Below the pieces are notes generated by a model. That model was not told the DNA's origin and did no database searches. It worked only from the letters and a program-made list of their open reading frames with translations. Source: Proteobacteria bacterium UBA981 (GTDB lineage Bacteria; Pseudomonadota; Gammaproteobacteria; Ga0077536). Taken from it: a stretch of DNA of 64,000 nt. The position numbers were made by a program, and so were the translations under genes. This document shows, in pieces, positions 53,940-63,364 of the stretch (positions are counted from its first letter, which is position 1; the number at the start of each line of letters is the position of its first letter). Where the stretch lies: the NCBI GenBank assembly GCA_002292285.1, contig DBBP01000008.1, positions 571,876-635,875 of the forward strand, read 5' to 3'.

Positions 53940-55064
53940 ATGAACCCTTTATGTGACATGTTCGGCATCGACGTCCCTATCTTCGCGTTCTCGCACTGCC
54001 GCGATGTGGTTGTCGAAGTTTCCAAAGCGGGCGGTCTCGGCGTGCTGGGCATGGCTAGGATGGGACCGCAACGTCTGCGGGAAGAGTTGCGTTGGATTGA
54101 CGACCATATTGGTGGACGTCCGTACGGCATCGATATTCTGATGCCATCGACCTACGCGCCAGCAGGGGCACGCAAGTTTGATCTGGACAACCTGTTACCT
54201 GAAACAGAAGTTGCTTTCGTGCGCCAGTTGCTTGATGCAGCCGGCGTGCCACCGTTGCCCGATCAAGAACGGGAAACCATCATCAATAATCTACTGCGCG
54301 AGCTGTCCTTCACGCCCGAAGAAAGCATGGAAATGCTGGACATCGCGATGGAGCACCCCATCAGCCTGGTGGTTAGCGCCCTGGGATCACCCGATCGTGA
54401 GCTCGTGAGCCACATTCACACGCGCGGGATTAAAGTCGCCGCGTTGGCGGGCAAACCGAAACACGCAGTTAAACACAAACAAAACGGTTGCGATTTTGTC
54501 ATCGCGGTCGGTACTGAAGCGGGCGGGCACACCGGTACCGTTTCATCGATGGTGCTGTGGCCCCGGGTGGTCGATGCTGTCGCCCCCCTGCCCGTTCTGG
54601 GCGCGGGCGGCGTCGGTCGCGGGCGTCAGTTTGCCGCAGCGCTCGCGCTGGGTTGCGAAGGGGTGTGGTGTGGCTCAGTGTGGTTGCAGACGGCACAAAG
54701 CGAGGTCACTGCCCCTATCAAGGAAAAAATGTTCGCTGCCGAGCCGGAAGATGCCGTGCTAACCCGCAGTGTCACCGGCAAACCGTGTCGAACACTGCGT
54801 TCAGCATTCACCGACGCATACGACTTACCCGATGCGCCAGCGCCGCTACCCGCTCCGCTGCAGAATATTCTGTGGTGGGCCGAAGGACGTACGCGCGTCG
54901 AACGCGTGACGGCTAAAGACTATCTCACCTATCCGGTCGGTCAACTCGTCGGCGACATGCATCAACAGCGCTCAGTTCGCGAGGTCATCCACAGCATGAT
55001 GGACGAGTTGCTGGAATCCCATGAGCACATCAACACTTTCGTCGACGAACAAAGCTCGGCCTGA
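53940..55064 (+). CDS. Nitronate monooxygenase (2-nitropropane dioxygenase-like)
   Basis: 374-residue FMN TIM barrel. The phosphate- and substrate-binding block GTEAGGHTGTVSSM carries the catalytic His, and GAGGVGRGRQFAAALALG binds FMN phosphate. The family oxidises alkyl nitronates to carbonyl and nitrite; many members have other substrates. Weak ribosome site. It converges with the nonulosonic acid operon, ending 11 bp from it. Confidence 0.85.
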   Translation: MNPLCDMFGIDVPIFAFSHCRDVVVEVSKAGGLGVLGMARMGPQRLREELRWIDDHIGGRPYGIDILMPSTYAPAGARKFDLDNLLPETEVAFVRQLLDAAGVPPLPDQERETIINNLLRELSFTPEESMEMLDIAMEHPISLVVSALGSPDRELVSHIHTRGIKVAALAGKPKHAVKHKQNGCDFVIAVGTEAGGHTGTVSSMVLWPRVVDAVAPLPVLGAGGVGRGRQFAAALALGCEGVWCGSVWLQTAQSEVTAPIKEKMFAAEPEDAVLTRSVTGKPCRTLRSAFTDAYDLPDAPAPLPAPLQNILWWAEGRTRVERVTAKDYLTYPVGQLVGDMHQQRSVREVIHSMMDELLESHEHINTFVDEQSSA

Positions 55065-55075
55065 TTGGCAGGTCC

Positions 55076-55894
55076 TTACCAGGCGGTCCAACCGCCATCG
55101 ACAACGAGCGTACTGCCAGTCATGTAGCTCGACGCGTCGGACGCCAGGAACACGAACGGTCCGCGTAATTCATCGACATCACACATCCGCCCCAGTGGCG
55201 ACATGGCATTAAAGCGCTGCTCGAAATTAGCCGGGTGATTATTGCGTACGCCGTGTGGCACAAGACAATTCACGCGAATCCCGCGCTGTCCGTATAAGGT
55301 CGCCAGATAGCGGCTGAAGTTGGGCAGGAATGACTTGCTCGCCACGTAATCAACCGGTTTGAACGCAACCTGGCGGTCAGCTTCGTCCAGGTACAGAGAT
55401 TGGTTAGGCGCGACCAACGCGTACGTTGACGGCACTAAAATAATATTGCCACCGTCGGCCTCAAGCATTGCCCTGACCACCGCCTGGGTGAGCAGAAAGG
55501 TGCCCGTCATATTGACTGATAGTGAGTTATTCCATTGCTCGATATCAAACGATTCAAAGGACGTTGCCTTGGCCAGATCGAGACTGGCGTCAAATTTCGC
55601 GTCAATCGCAGCAAGGTGAATCAGACAGTCCGGTACGCGCCAGTGGTCCACGATGGTCTTGAGTGCCTCGGCGATGCTTTCGCCACTGGTGATATCGAGT
55701 TGGACAGACAGGCAGCGTGCCCGCGTCGCGGAATCGCGATTTGACTGGTTGTCCGACATCTTAGATTCGTCGAGATCGCAACAGGCAACTCGCGCCCCGG
55801 CTTCGAGACAAGCCGTCGTTACAGACTGGCCAATGAGCCCGGCGGCGCCACTAATAAGCACAACTTTGCCATCGAGCGAAAACAAATCATTCAT
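55076..55894 (-). CDS. SDR in nonulosonic acid operon (PtmA-like)
   Basis: 272-residue short-chain dehydrogenase: SGAAGLIG, YVASKSF with Tyr and Lys, and C-terminal TGSTLVVDGGW. Its ATG overlaps the Gfo/Idh gene stop (ATGA), and it ends the operon. SDRs of this kind (PtmA in Campylobacter) take part in building the precursor of legionaminic-type acids; that role is inferred from position. Confidence 0.82.
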   Translation of the reverse strand: MNDLFSLDGKVVLISGAAGLIGQSVTTACLEAGARVACCDLDESKMSDNQSNRDSATRARCLSVQLDITSGESIAEALKTIVDHWRVPDCLIHLAAIDAKFDASLDLAKATSFESFDIEQWNNSLSVNMTGTFLLTQAVVRAMLEADGGNIILVPSTYALVAPNQSLYLDEADRQVAFKPVDYVASKSFLPNFSRYLATLYGQRGIRVNCLVPHGVRNNHPANFEQRFNAMSPLGRMCDVDELRGPFVFLASDASSYMTGSTLVVDGGWTAW

Positions 55895-56886
55895 GCGGGT
55901 AGCTCTCCAGCCTGGCGTAAGGCGTTCAAGGCCAGCGCCACGACCTGCTTACCGTCGGCGAGGTTTGGGCGCGGCTCAGCGCCCTGTTCAACACAGTGAA
56001 GAAAATATTCGAGTTCAGCAGTGAACTGGTCATTGCGATCAAACGCGTGCGCGATATCCAGGACCTCGACCGCGGCACTTTCATCATGACTGTATAGCTC
56101 TGCTCGCGCGGCCTGATAGTCGAATGTTATTTTGCCGCGCGTACCGTTGATTTCCATCCGGCGACTCGGCGGCTTCTGAAAGAAATCGAGATGCAAGTTA
56201 GCCGTCGCGCCGTGTTCGAAGCCGAGCAAGATATCCATGCCATGCTCCGTATCGATTGCCAAGCTGGAGCACCGGTTGGCCAGCGCCGAAACGGTCGTTG
56301 GCATGCCGAGCATCGCGTAGACCAAATCAAGTTCATGGCTGAGAGTGTGGGTCGGACCGCCGCCCAGATCCCGCCGTGCGGCATAACCTTGTCGATAGTC
56401 TTCGTAAGGGTGCCAGTCAGGGAGATAGTCCCCCCAAAGCGCGCGGTAGTGAACGATATCGCCAATCCGACCACTATCGAGCCAGGCCATGATCTTCCTG
56501 ATGCAAGGATGGAAGCGTCCCATGTAAGCCACCATGCAGCGCAGATCGTGCGTTGTTACGAGGCGTTCAAGTTCGACAACGCCCTCGAGCGTGTCGCCCA
56601 GGGGTTTCTCGATCAACAGATGGCAGCCAGCGCGAGCGCACTCGATTGCCGTGCCCAGGTGTAAGGCGGTTGGGTTGCAGATAATAGCCAGTGCCGGCTT
56701 GCACGCGAGCGCCTCGCTGAGTTTGTTGAAAGTGGGAAACTCGTGCTCAAGCGTTCGCGGCGGTAAGTGCCGCTGCCGGTAGACGATGATGTCCTTGTGC
56801 CCGAGGTTTAGCAGGTTGCGCAGATGCCGCTCGCCGATGGAGCCGAGTCCGCAAATCAAAATTGGCGCTATTGCGGACAAACCCAT
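55891..56886 (-). CDS. Gfo/Idh/MocA family oxidoreductase
   Basis: 331-residue NAD(P)-dependent sugar oxidoreductase: Rossmann GLGSIGERHLRN at the N-terminus, the EKPLGD motif with the catalytic Lys region, and GGGPTHTLSHELDLVYAMLG, the usual His-bearing helix. It overlaps the cytidylyltransferase by 19 bp and the SDR by 4 bp. Likely acts on an amino-sugar or nucleotide sugar in the same pathway. Confidence 0.87.
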   Translation of the reverse strand: MGLSAIAPILICGLGSIGERHLRNLLNLGHKDIIVYRQRHLPPRTLEHEFPTFNKLSEALACKPALAIICNPTALHLGTAIECARAGCHLLIEKPLGDTLEGVVELERLVTTHDLRCMVAYMGRFHPCIRKIMAWLDSGRIGDIVHYRALWGDYLPDWHPYEDYRQGYAARRDLGGGPTHTLSHELDLVYAMLGMPTTVSALANRCSSLAIDTEHGMDILLGFEHGATANLHLDFFQKPPSRRMEINGTRGKITFDYQAARAELYSHDESAAVEVLDIAHAFDRNDQFTAELEYFLHCVEQGAEPRPNLADGKQVVALALNALRQAGELPA

Positions 56887-57590
56887 CGACCCGATTCGAG
56901 CAATAACTGAGCACGCTCAAGATCCGCCAGAGAATCGATATCAACAACGTCCTCTGCCGGCATTTCAAGAGGCAGTACGCGCGTGCCGGTCATGGATTGT
57001 TTGTCGCGCAGTGTCCGCGCCCAGAACACGTCCATCGCGCCAGTTTGCCACCACACCACGGGGAGTCGCTGACGCGGCGCATTGAAGCACTCGCTTATGC
57101 CTGGCACTGACAGTAGCGGCGTGACGGAACCATCGTCAGCGGGCTGCCACATTTTGTACGGTGTCTGTGCCGGCTTGCACACCGAGCGCACGCTATCGGC
57201 GTCCGGATTCTCAACCAACAGTTTTACAGCCTCGTCGAGCAGTCCGGCAGTGCGCAATGGGGATGTCGGACGAAGCTGCACGATGATATCTGGCACCTCT
57301 GCATCGTGCGCCTCTAGCCACTGCAATGCGTGCCAGTAAACATCGAAATCGCGCGTATCGTCGGCAGCAAATTGCGCTGGCCTCAGAAACGGCACCTCGG
57401 CGCCGTAGCGACGCGCGATGGTAGCAATCTCCTCAGAATCGGTAGATACCATCACGCGATCGACATGGGCCGCCTGCAGTCCAGCAGCGATGCTGTAAGC
57501 GATGAGTGGATGCGCGCCAAGCTCGGCGATGTTCTTCCCCGGCAAACCTCGCGAGCGGCCTTTTGCCGGGATCAGTGCAAGCGTTCTCAC
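56868..57590 (-). CDS. Acylneuraminate cytidylyltransferase-like (NeuA/LegF family)
   Basis: 240-residue CMP-nonulosonate synthase. Nucleotide-binding LIPAKGRSRGLPGKN at the start, QLRPTSPLR and the C-terminal VDIDSLADLERAQ match the family. It should couple a nine-carbon acidic sugar to CMP for surface polysaccharide or glycoprotein. It begins 20 bp after the NeuB-like stop and overlaps the oxidoreductase. Exact sugar (sialic, legionaminic, pseudaminic) cannot be read. Confidence 0.88.
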   Translation of the reverse strand: MRTLALIPAKGRSRGLPGKNIAELGAHPLIAYSIAAGLQAAHVDRVMVSTDSEEIATIARRYGAEVPFLRPAQFAADDTRDFDVYWHALQWLEAHDAEVPDIIVQLRPTSPLRTAGLLDEAVKLLVENPDADSVRSVCKPAQTPYKMWQPADDGSVTPLLSVPGISECFNAPRQRLPVVWWQTGAMDVFWARTLRDKQSMTGTRVLPLEMPAEDVVDIDSLADLERAQLLLESGRWVCPQ

Positions 57591-57609
57591 GCGCAGCAGG
57601 CGGTGCGCT

Positions 57610-58509
57610 TCAGGAGGATGGCTGCCATTTCAGTTTATCGCGTTGTGGCTTTTCGATATCGAGGATTTCCTGTGGTTTGACCGCAAGAACCTTCCTCGCA
57701 TTACGAAGGTCGCGCGTCACTCTGCGCATACCCTCCGGCTCAAGAGATGCGGCGTGGTCGGTACCTTTCCAGGTTCTATCAAGCGTGAAATGTCGCTCGA
57801 CCCAGCGCGCGCCCAAAGTAAAAGCGATCACGTCAGCGAATATCCCCAGATGATGACCACTGAAACCGATGCTGCCTACCACGCCGTCATATTTTTCCTT
57901 GAGGCGCGGAATTTCCAGCAACACGAGATCTTCAAATGGCACCGGATAGCCTGAGGTGGTGTGATAGAGAACCAGAGATCCGGTTCTGCCACTGTCTTCG
58001 AACAGGCGCAGGATGGCTTCCTCTTCCTCCACCGTGGTCATGCCGAGCGACAAATGGACGTCGCCACCAAAAGAGTCGCACAAGAAACGCAGCATGTCGT
58101 GATGCGTGTTCGAAGCGGACGGGATCTTGATGAACTCGGGTTCCAGCGAGGCAATCTCGCGGGCCGAAGTCATGTCCCACACCGAGCAGCTGTAACCGAT
58201 GTTCCAGCGTTTGCAGGTTTCGACCAGACGACGGTGCGTATCCAGGTCAAACTCCAGAAACTCGCGGTGCGCACCATAGGTTTCACCATAGGTGTTCGCG
58301 GGGTTCGGATGGGGTTGGTTGTATTGTTCGGGTGAGAGTAATTCAGACGGATTGCGCTTCTGGAACTTAACGTAGTCGACGTCGCAATATTCGCTGGCCG
58401 TGCGGATCATCTTCTCGGCGATTTCAACGTCGCCCAAATGGTTGCACCCGATCTCGGCCACAATTTTTGGATCTTGCAGATCCTGATAATTTCCTGCAAT
58501 GGCGTTCAT
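57610..58509 (-). CDS. N-acetylneuraminate synthase family protein lacking the SAF domain
   Basis: 299 residues. Catalytic barrel: IVAEIGCNHLGDVEIAEKMI, VDYVKFQKR, FIKIPSAS, LSLGMTTVEEEEAILR and GFSGHHLGIFADV. These enzymes condense phosphoenolpyruvate with an amino sugar to make a nonulosonic acid. Typical NeuB is ~340 residues with a C-terminal antifreeze-like SAF domain; here the protein stops after EKPQRDKLKW, so SAF is absent. ATG 58509 is the family start; the ribosome site is weak. First gene of the operon. Confidence 0.87.
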   Translation of the reverse strand: MNAIAGNYQDLQDPKIVAEIGCNHLGDVEIAEKMIRTASEYCDVDYVKFQKRNPSELLSPEQYNQPHPNPANTYGETYGAHREFLEFDLDTHRRLVETCKRWNIGYSCSVWDMTSAREIASLEPEFIKIPSASNTHHDMLRFLCDSFGGDVHLSLGMTTVEEEEAILRLFEDSGRTGSLVLYHTTSGYPVPFEDLVLLEIPRLKEKYDGVVGSIGFSGHHLGIFADVIAFTLGARWVERHFTLDRTWKGTDHAASLEPEGMRRVTRDLRNARKVLAVKPQEILDIEKPQRDKLKWQPSS

Positions 58510-58678
58510 CTGCGTAGGAGTCGTTTCCTTGTATCTGTGCGCTCGAAGGGCTGCCCTGAAAAACCGATCGGGTTCCCCAGTCACGGCAGGATTCAGCGCA
58601 GGCATTGTATGCCAGCGACCCCGGCGCAGCGAGCGACCAGACGGTTTTGCGAAATGCAGCCGCCCCGTTCAGCCCTCT

Positions 58679-60037
58679 TTAAACCACGCCGTAGGCGAGC
58701 ATGGCGTCGGCGACCTTTACGAAGCCGGCAATATTAGCGCCGCGCACGTAGTCCACATAGGTGTCGCCATCACCTCCTCCGTATTCAACGCAACGCGCAT
58801 GGATGCCATGCATGATCTCAATCAACAGCGATTGGAGTTCGGCTTCCTGCCATGAAATCTTGGCCGAATTCTGGCTCATCTCAAGGCCCGAAACGGCGAC
58901 GCCACCAGCATTGGCGGCTTTGCCGGGGGCATATAGAATCTTCGCTCGTTTAAAGACCTGCACGCCGGCCAGATCAGTCGGCATATTCGCGCCTTCCGAG
59001 ACGGCAATACAGCCATTTGCTACCAGCGTGGTGGCATCGTCACTCAAAAGCTCATTTTGGGTTGCACAGGGTAGCGCCAGGTCACAAGCGACGCCCCAGG
59101 GGCGCTCGCCATGATGGTAAGTCGCACCACCGAAATGCTCAGCGTATTCCGCAATGCGTCCACGCTTGACCGTTTTCAAATGTTTGATCCAAGCGAGTTT
59201 GTCATCATTGATACCATCGGGGTCGTAAATAAAACCACCCGAATCGGACAACGTGACGACTTTGCCACCCAGTTGGTTAATTTTCTCCAAAGCATGTGTT
59301 GCGACGTTCCCGGAGCCCGAAATCACGACTCGTTTGCCGGCCACGGAATCGCCGACGTGCTCAAGCATGCTTTGCAAAAAATAAACGGCGCCGTAGCCGG
59401 TTGCCTCAGTTCGAATCTGGCTCCCGCCATACTCCAGGCCTTTGCCGGTGAGTACTCCAGCGAAGCGATTGGTGATGCGTTTGTATTGGCCAAACATATA
59501 ACCGATTTCGCGTGCACCGACACCGATGTCGCCGGCGGGAATGTCAACGTCGTCACCCACGTGGCGATACAGCTCGGTCATGAATGATTGGCAAAAACGC
59601 ATCACCTCGTGATCACTTTTGCCCTTCGGGTTGAAGTTTGACCCGCCCTTCGCGCCGCCCATTGGCAGACCCGTGAGGCTGTTTTTGAAAGTCTGTTCAA
59701 AAGCGAGAAATTTCAGCACGCTCTCGGTTACGCTGGGATGAAAACGCAATCCGCCTTTGTAGGGGCCGATCGCGTTGTTGTTCTGGACTCGCCAACCGCG
59801 CTGGACGCGGATGCTGCCATTGTCGTCCTCCCAGCAAACCCGGAAACTCACCACGCGATCCGGTTCTGCGATGCGCCGCAGAATCTGATACTCGTGGTAT
59901 TTCTCCTTGTCTTCGATGTATCCGAATATGTCCTGCGCGACCTCATGTACGGCCTGCACAAACTCGGTCTGACCCGGGTTACGGCGCTCAACGCCGGCGA
60001 TAAACTGAGCCAGATTGACGTGATCGGAAACTGCCAT
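58679..60037 (-). CDS. gdhA: NADP-specific glutamate dehydrogenase
   Basis: 452-residue hexameric GDH, making glutamate from 2-oxoglutarate and ammonia. Seen: KGGLRFHPSV, catalytic-Lys loop PMGGAKGGSNFNPKG, DIPAGDIGVG, and the nucleotide motif VVISGSGNVATHA. Length equals the E. coli enzyme (447). No special neighbours; the sodium symporter starts upstream. Confidence 0.95.
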   Translation of the reverse strand: MAVSDHVNLAQFIAGVERRNPGQTEFVQAVHEVAQDIFGYIEDKEKYHEYQILRRIAEPDRVVSFRVCWEDDNGSIRVQRGWRVQNNNAIGPYKGGLRFHPSVTESVLKFLAFEQTFKNSLTGLPMGGAKGGSNFNPKGKSDHEVMRFCQSFMTELYRHVGDDVDIPAGDIGVGAREIGYMFGQYKRITNRFAGVLTGKGLEYGGSQIRTEATGYGAVYFLQSMLEHVGDSVAGKRVVISGSGNVATHALEKINQLGGKVVTLSDSGGFIYDPDGINDDKLAWIKHLKTVKRGRIAEYAEHFGGATYHHGERPWGVACDLALPCATQNELLSDDATTLVANGCIAVSEGANMPTDLAGVQVFKRAKILYAPGKAANAGGVAVSGLEMSQNSAKISWQEAELQSLLIEIMHGIHARCVEYGGGDGDTYVDYVRGANIAGFVKVADAMLAYGVV

Positions 60038-60085
60038 AGCCTACTTCTCGCAGTTAATGATGGGAGAGTTGCTTGAACGCGTATG

Positions 60086-61657
60086 TCAGACGCCGAAAAC
60101 CCGTTTCAGATGCGCTTCGTCCGGTCGTTCGGTGACCAACGAGACACTCACAACGCCGACAACGGAGACCAAGGCGCCAAGTGCACCGCAGGAGAACGGG
60201 TTCGGCGCCTGAATCGCAAGCCAGGTACCTACCGTTTCAAACGAGCCGCCGACAAACCATTCTGCCTGTAGGACGCCCGCTTTAAGAACGATGTATGAGC
60301 CGACACCCATTCCCATCCCGCACAACGCACCGATTCGGGTTGCGCCGCGCCATAAAATGCCCGCAAAAATAGGGCCGCAGATCGCCGCAACCATGCCACC
60401 GACGCCGGCGGCAATGAGTAAGGCAACATTCATCGATTGCGTGACCCACGCCAGCCAGATCGACCCAGCCACGACCAGAACCGATGCGATACGCGATATC
60501 AGTAATGACACCCGGTCAATAACTTCGTCGCTCGGTGGTTCTTTAAGTCGGGGCGCGATTGAACGACGATAAATATCGTTGGCAAATATCTGCGAACTCG
60601 ACACCACCAGGCCGTCAGCCGTCGACATAATGGCAGCCAACACACCAGCGCCAATCATGGCAGCTAGCCAAGTCGGCATCAGCGCGATGAAGAGCGCCGG
60701 GATAGCATCGTTAGCACTCGCACCGTCGACCATCAGACCGTCGCCGAGCACCGCGCGGGCGAGGATGCCACCGAAGGTGATCGCCGGCAGGGTCATGCCG
60801 AAAATAAACGAGACGACAATGAAGCGCGTCTGATCGCTGTCCTTTCTTAACGCCCAGAGCTTATTGCCGACATGCGGCAATAAACCAAGCGGCAAGTGCA
60901 TCACAAATATCGCGAAGACATCCCACCACGAATTGAGAATGCCACTGGCTGGATTCAGCGTTTGGACCAACTTCGGATCCTGAGCCTCAAGATTACTCAT
61001 CACCCCAGGCAGACCACCTTCAACCCCATAGCCGACAAAGAACATTGCAGCGACGGCGATCGCGAGCAACAACATCAAGGCGCCCTGCACGCCATCGGTG
61101 AGAATGTCGGCATGCGCGCCGCCGATAACGATATAAACCATCACGATGAACGCAGTCACAATCAATGCGGGCAACAGCTCCACGCCCATCATTTTGTTGA
61201 ACATCACCGCGCCTGAGAGCAATTGGCCGGCAAGGTAAAACATCAGCAGCATCGAGAATAAGGCAACACAGATACGCACGGCCTCAGAGTCGAACCTATC
61301 GCCAAGATACTCAGGCATCGAGCGGGTACCAAAGGTCGCCCCCGCGCGGCGTATGCCCTTCAGACAAATGAGCAAGCCGGTGTATACACCGAGCGGATAG
61401 ACAAAGGCGTACCAAAGCGAAGCGAGGCCAAAAGTGTAGCCGAGCGCCGGAATGCCCAAAAACGTGCCGCCGCTTGCAGTTGTGGCAGTCAGTGCAAAGG
61501 CCAGAAAAATCGGGCCGTAGCCAGCGCGAGCAGTTGCGAAGTCATCGCTGTTTTGCACCCGGCTCATTCCGATCAGCCCGAAAACCAGCATGGCGCCGAT
61601 ATAGACGGCCAAGAAAATCCAGCCCCAGAGACGCAAATCGGGATCAATTTCGAGCAT
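60086..61657 (-). CDS. Sodium:solute symporter (SSS family)
   Basis: 523 residues, about 13 hydrophobic helices. Seen: ARAGYGPIFLAFALTATTASGGTFLGIPA near the N-terminus and GVLAAIMSTADGLVVSSSQIF, typical of SSS proteins such as PanF and PutP. ATG 61657 is chosen over a TTG at 61681 because GGAA lies 9 bases upstream. Solute unknown; the family imports amino acids, pantothenate or organic acids with Na+. Located 48 bp upstream of gdhA, possibly co-transcribed. Confidence 0.87.
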   Translation of the reverse strand: MLEIDPDLRLWGWIFLAVYIGAMLVFGLIGMSRVQNSDDFATARAGYGPIFLAFALTATTASGGTFLGIPALGYTFGLASLWYAFVYPLGVYTGLLICLKGIRRAGATFGTRSMPEYLGDRFDSEAVRICVALFSMLLMFYLAGQLLSGAVMFNKMMGVELLPALIVTAFIVMVYIVIGGAHADILTDGVQGALMLLLAIAVAAMFFVGYGVEGGLPGVMSNLEAQDPKLVQTLNPASGILNSWWDVFAIFVMHLPLGLLPHVGNKLWALRKDSDQTRFIVVSFIFGMTLPAITFGGILARAVLGDGLMVDGASANDAIPALFIALMPTWLAAMIGAGVLAAIMSTADGLVVSSSQIFANDIYRRSIAPRLKEPPSDEVIDRVSLLISRIASVLVVAGSIWLAWVTQSMNVALLIAAGVGGMVAAICGPIFAGILWRGATRIGALCGMGMGVGSYIVLKAGVLQAEWFVGGSFETVGTWLAIQAPNPFSCGALGALVSVVGVVSVSLVTERPDEAHLKRVFGV

Positions 61658-61952
61658 GAATAACGTTCCGGCTAATGACAAAGAAACGGCACTATAGCGA
61701 GGCGTTCACGATGCTGCGAGGGCGGCATTGTTGTCGGCACGATGAGTGCTAAAAATACCTCGACGTAAAAGCGCCAAACTCGACGCGCGCGTCGCATTGG
61801 CGGGACTATCGCGGCAGCACGTTCATCGCCGTCAGTTACACAATGGGCTTCACTCAAATGGTCTAAACGCGCAAATCGATATCCGTGCGATTGAAGCTGC
61901 AGGGGCAATTGCGGACCAGCGCTTCGTCCGGCGCGGACGCCGTGACAAACGC

Positions 61953-62636
61953 CTAGCGCTGCACCCAACCGCCGGCCAGGGGAATACCCTGCCCCGCGAA
62001 AAAACCACTTTCATCGCTGGCCAGAAAGACCGCGAACATAGCATCTTCCTCTTTAGTGCCCAGACGCCCGGCCGGGACCTGTCGACGAAGTGATTTCACA
62101 AACGATTCTTTGGCGAGTAACGACGCAGGATAGTAGTCCTCGCTTTCCACGTAGTTCTGCGCGATCAAGTTAATTTGCACGTTCGCCGGTGCGACTTCGA
62201 CGCCGACTGACTGAACGTAACCGAGTTGCGCCCCACGCGCAGCACTGTAGGCGGCCAACGTTTTCATGCCGCGCAAGGCCGATGCACTGCCGTAGACGAC
62301 AATCTTGCCCGCCTTGCGCTCGAGCATTTGCGGCAAGGCGGCGCGCGACAAGCGATGCAGCGGATCGACCATGATGGCGAAGGCAGTGCGCCACTCGTCA
62401 TCACCAAGTTCTGTCGCCGCAATCCCGGTAAAAGTGGGCGATGCAAGATTCGCCATTAACACGTCAATATGGCCGGCTTCAGCGACTGCCGCCTCACAAG
62501 CGCCGGCTTCCGTCAGGTCACGGGTATCAGCAATTACTGTCGCGCCTTCTCGTTCGAAGACCTCGACCGTCACCGGCCCCATATAGTCATCAGCTTGCGT
62601 GAGTAGTACGCGTTTGCCTGCCAGTCGTCCGCTCAT
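61953..62636 (-). CDS. Halohydrin dehalogenase (SDR-fold, non-NAD)
   Basis: 227 residues, SDR fold but not an oxidoreductase by motif. The Gly-rich cofactor loop is replaced by the halide-pocket motif T-x4-[FY]-x-G: Thr13, Tyr18, Gly20 (TQADDYMG). The triad is Ser117-x12-Tyr130-x3-Arg134, with Arg in place of the SDR Lys, exactly the HheA/HheC spacing (Ser132, Tyr145, Arg149). NNAG becomes ANLAS. The family turns vicinal halohydrins into epoxides plus halide, and opens epoxides with nucleophiles. Length is near the 230-255 norm. It follows the GST by 101 bp. Confidence 0.85.
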   Translation of the reverse strand: MSGRLAGKRVLLTQADDYMGPVTVEVFEREGATVIADTRDLTEAGACEAAVAEAGHIDVLMANLASPTFTGIAATELGDDEWRTAFAIMVDPLHRLSRAALPQMLERKAGKIVVYGSASALRGMKTLAAYSAARGAQLGYVQSVGVEVAPANVQINLIAQNYVESEDYYPASLLAKESFVKSLRRQVPAGRLGTKEEDAMFAVFLASDESGFFAGQGIPLAGGWVQR

Positions 62637-62737
62637 GCCTCGGGTTCTCCATATTTAGCAAAATCTAAGCCCGGCGCGCGACGCTCAATCGTAGACCTGC
62701 ATACATCAGCTGAGGTATGCGGCGAAAATAAGATCGG

Positions 62738-63364
62738 CTAGGGGCCGGGGTAATTGACCGCAAAAGCTGCTTGATAAGCCGGGCGTGCATTCAGGCGCTC
62801 GCGATAGTTAAGCGCACTTTGCGGCACCGAGAGCTTATACATCCTTGCCCAGTCGATGCAGCTGACCAGAATAATGTCCGCTTTGGTTAACTCATCGCCA
62901 ACCAAATACTCGCGTCCATCGTCCAACGCTGCGGCGACCACAGCCATCTGGCGCTCATAGTATTCTTCGGCGCTCGTGCAGGCAGCCGGCGCTTCACCAT
63001 AAAGGTTCGGCAAATCACGATGGCGACGCAGCACGTACAGCGCCGTGGCGTCGATTTCCATCAGCGTAAAGCAACTCCATTGCTCAATTTGTGCGGCGAT
63101 TTGCGGCGAATCAGGGACGCGCCCAGCGAGGCGAAATAAGTAGTCGGTGATAGCGGCACTTTCTCGCAGGCGCAACTCGCCATGCTCAATTGCAGGAATT
63201 TTCTTACCCGGACTAACGCTTAAAAACTCCGGCGCATCCATGTCGCTGGTCCGCGTTCGTATTCGGTGCATGGTAAAATCCATGTCGAACTCGTGCAGCG
63301 CCCAATAAACTCGCATCGTGCGTGGCGTGCCATGTCCCCAGACGTGTACGGTCGAATTCTTCAT
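62738..63364 (-). CDS. Glutathione S-transferase family protein
   Basis: 208 residues: N-terminal thioredoxin-like domain with TPRTMRVYWALHE, the cis-Pro loop KIPAIEHGELRLRES (Glu-Ser for the glutathione gamma-glutamate), then a helical domain with LTKADIILVSCIDWA. The active-site residue near the N-terminus is not a clear Ser, Cys or Tyr. Its ATG overlaps the CoA transferase stop (ATGA). With the downstream halohydrin dehalogenase it may open epoxides or handle halo-compounds, inferred from position. Confidence 0.85.
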   Translation of the reverse strand: MKNSTVHVWGHGTPRTMRVYWALHEFDMDFTMHRIRTRTSDMDAPEFLSVSPGKKIPAIEHGELRLRESAAITDYLFRLAGRVPDSPQIAAQIEQWSCFTLMEIDATALYVLRRHRDLPNLYGEAPAACTSAEEYYERQMAVVAAALDDGREYLVGDELTKADIILVSCIDWARMYKLSVPQSALNYRERLNARPAYQAAFAVNYPGP

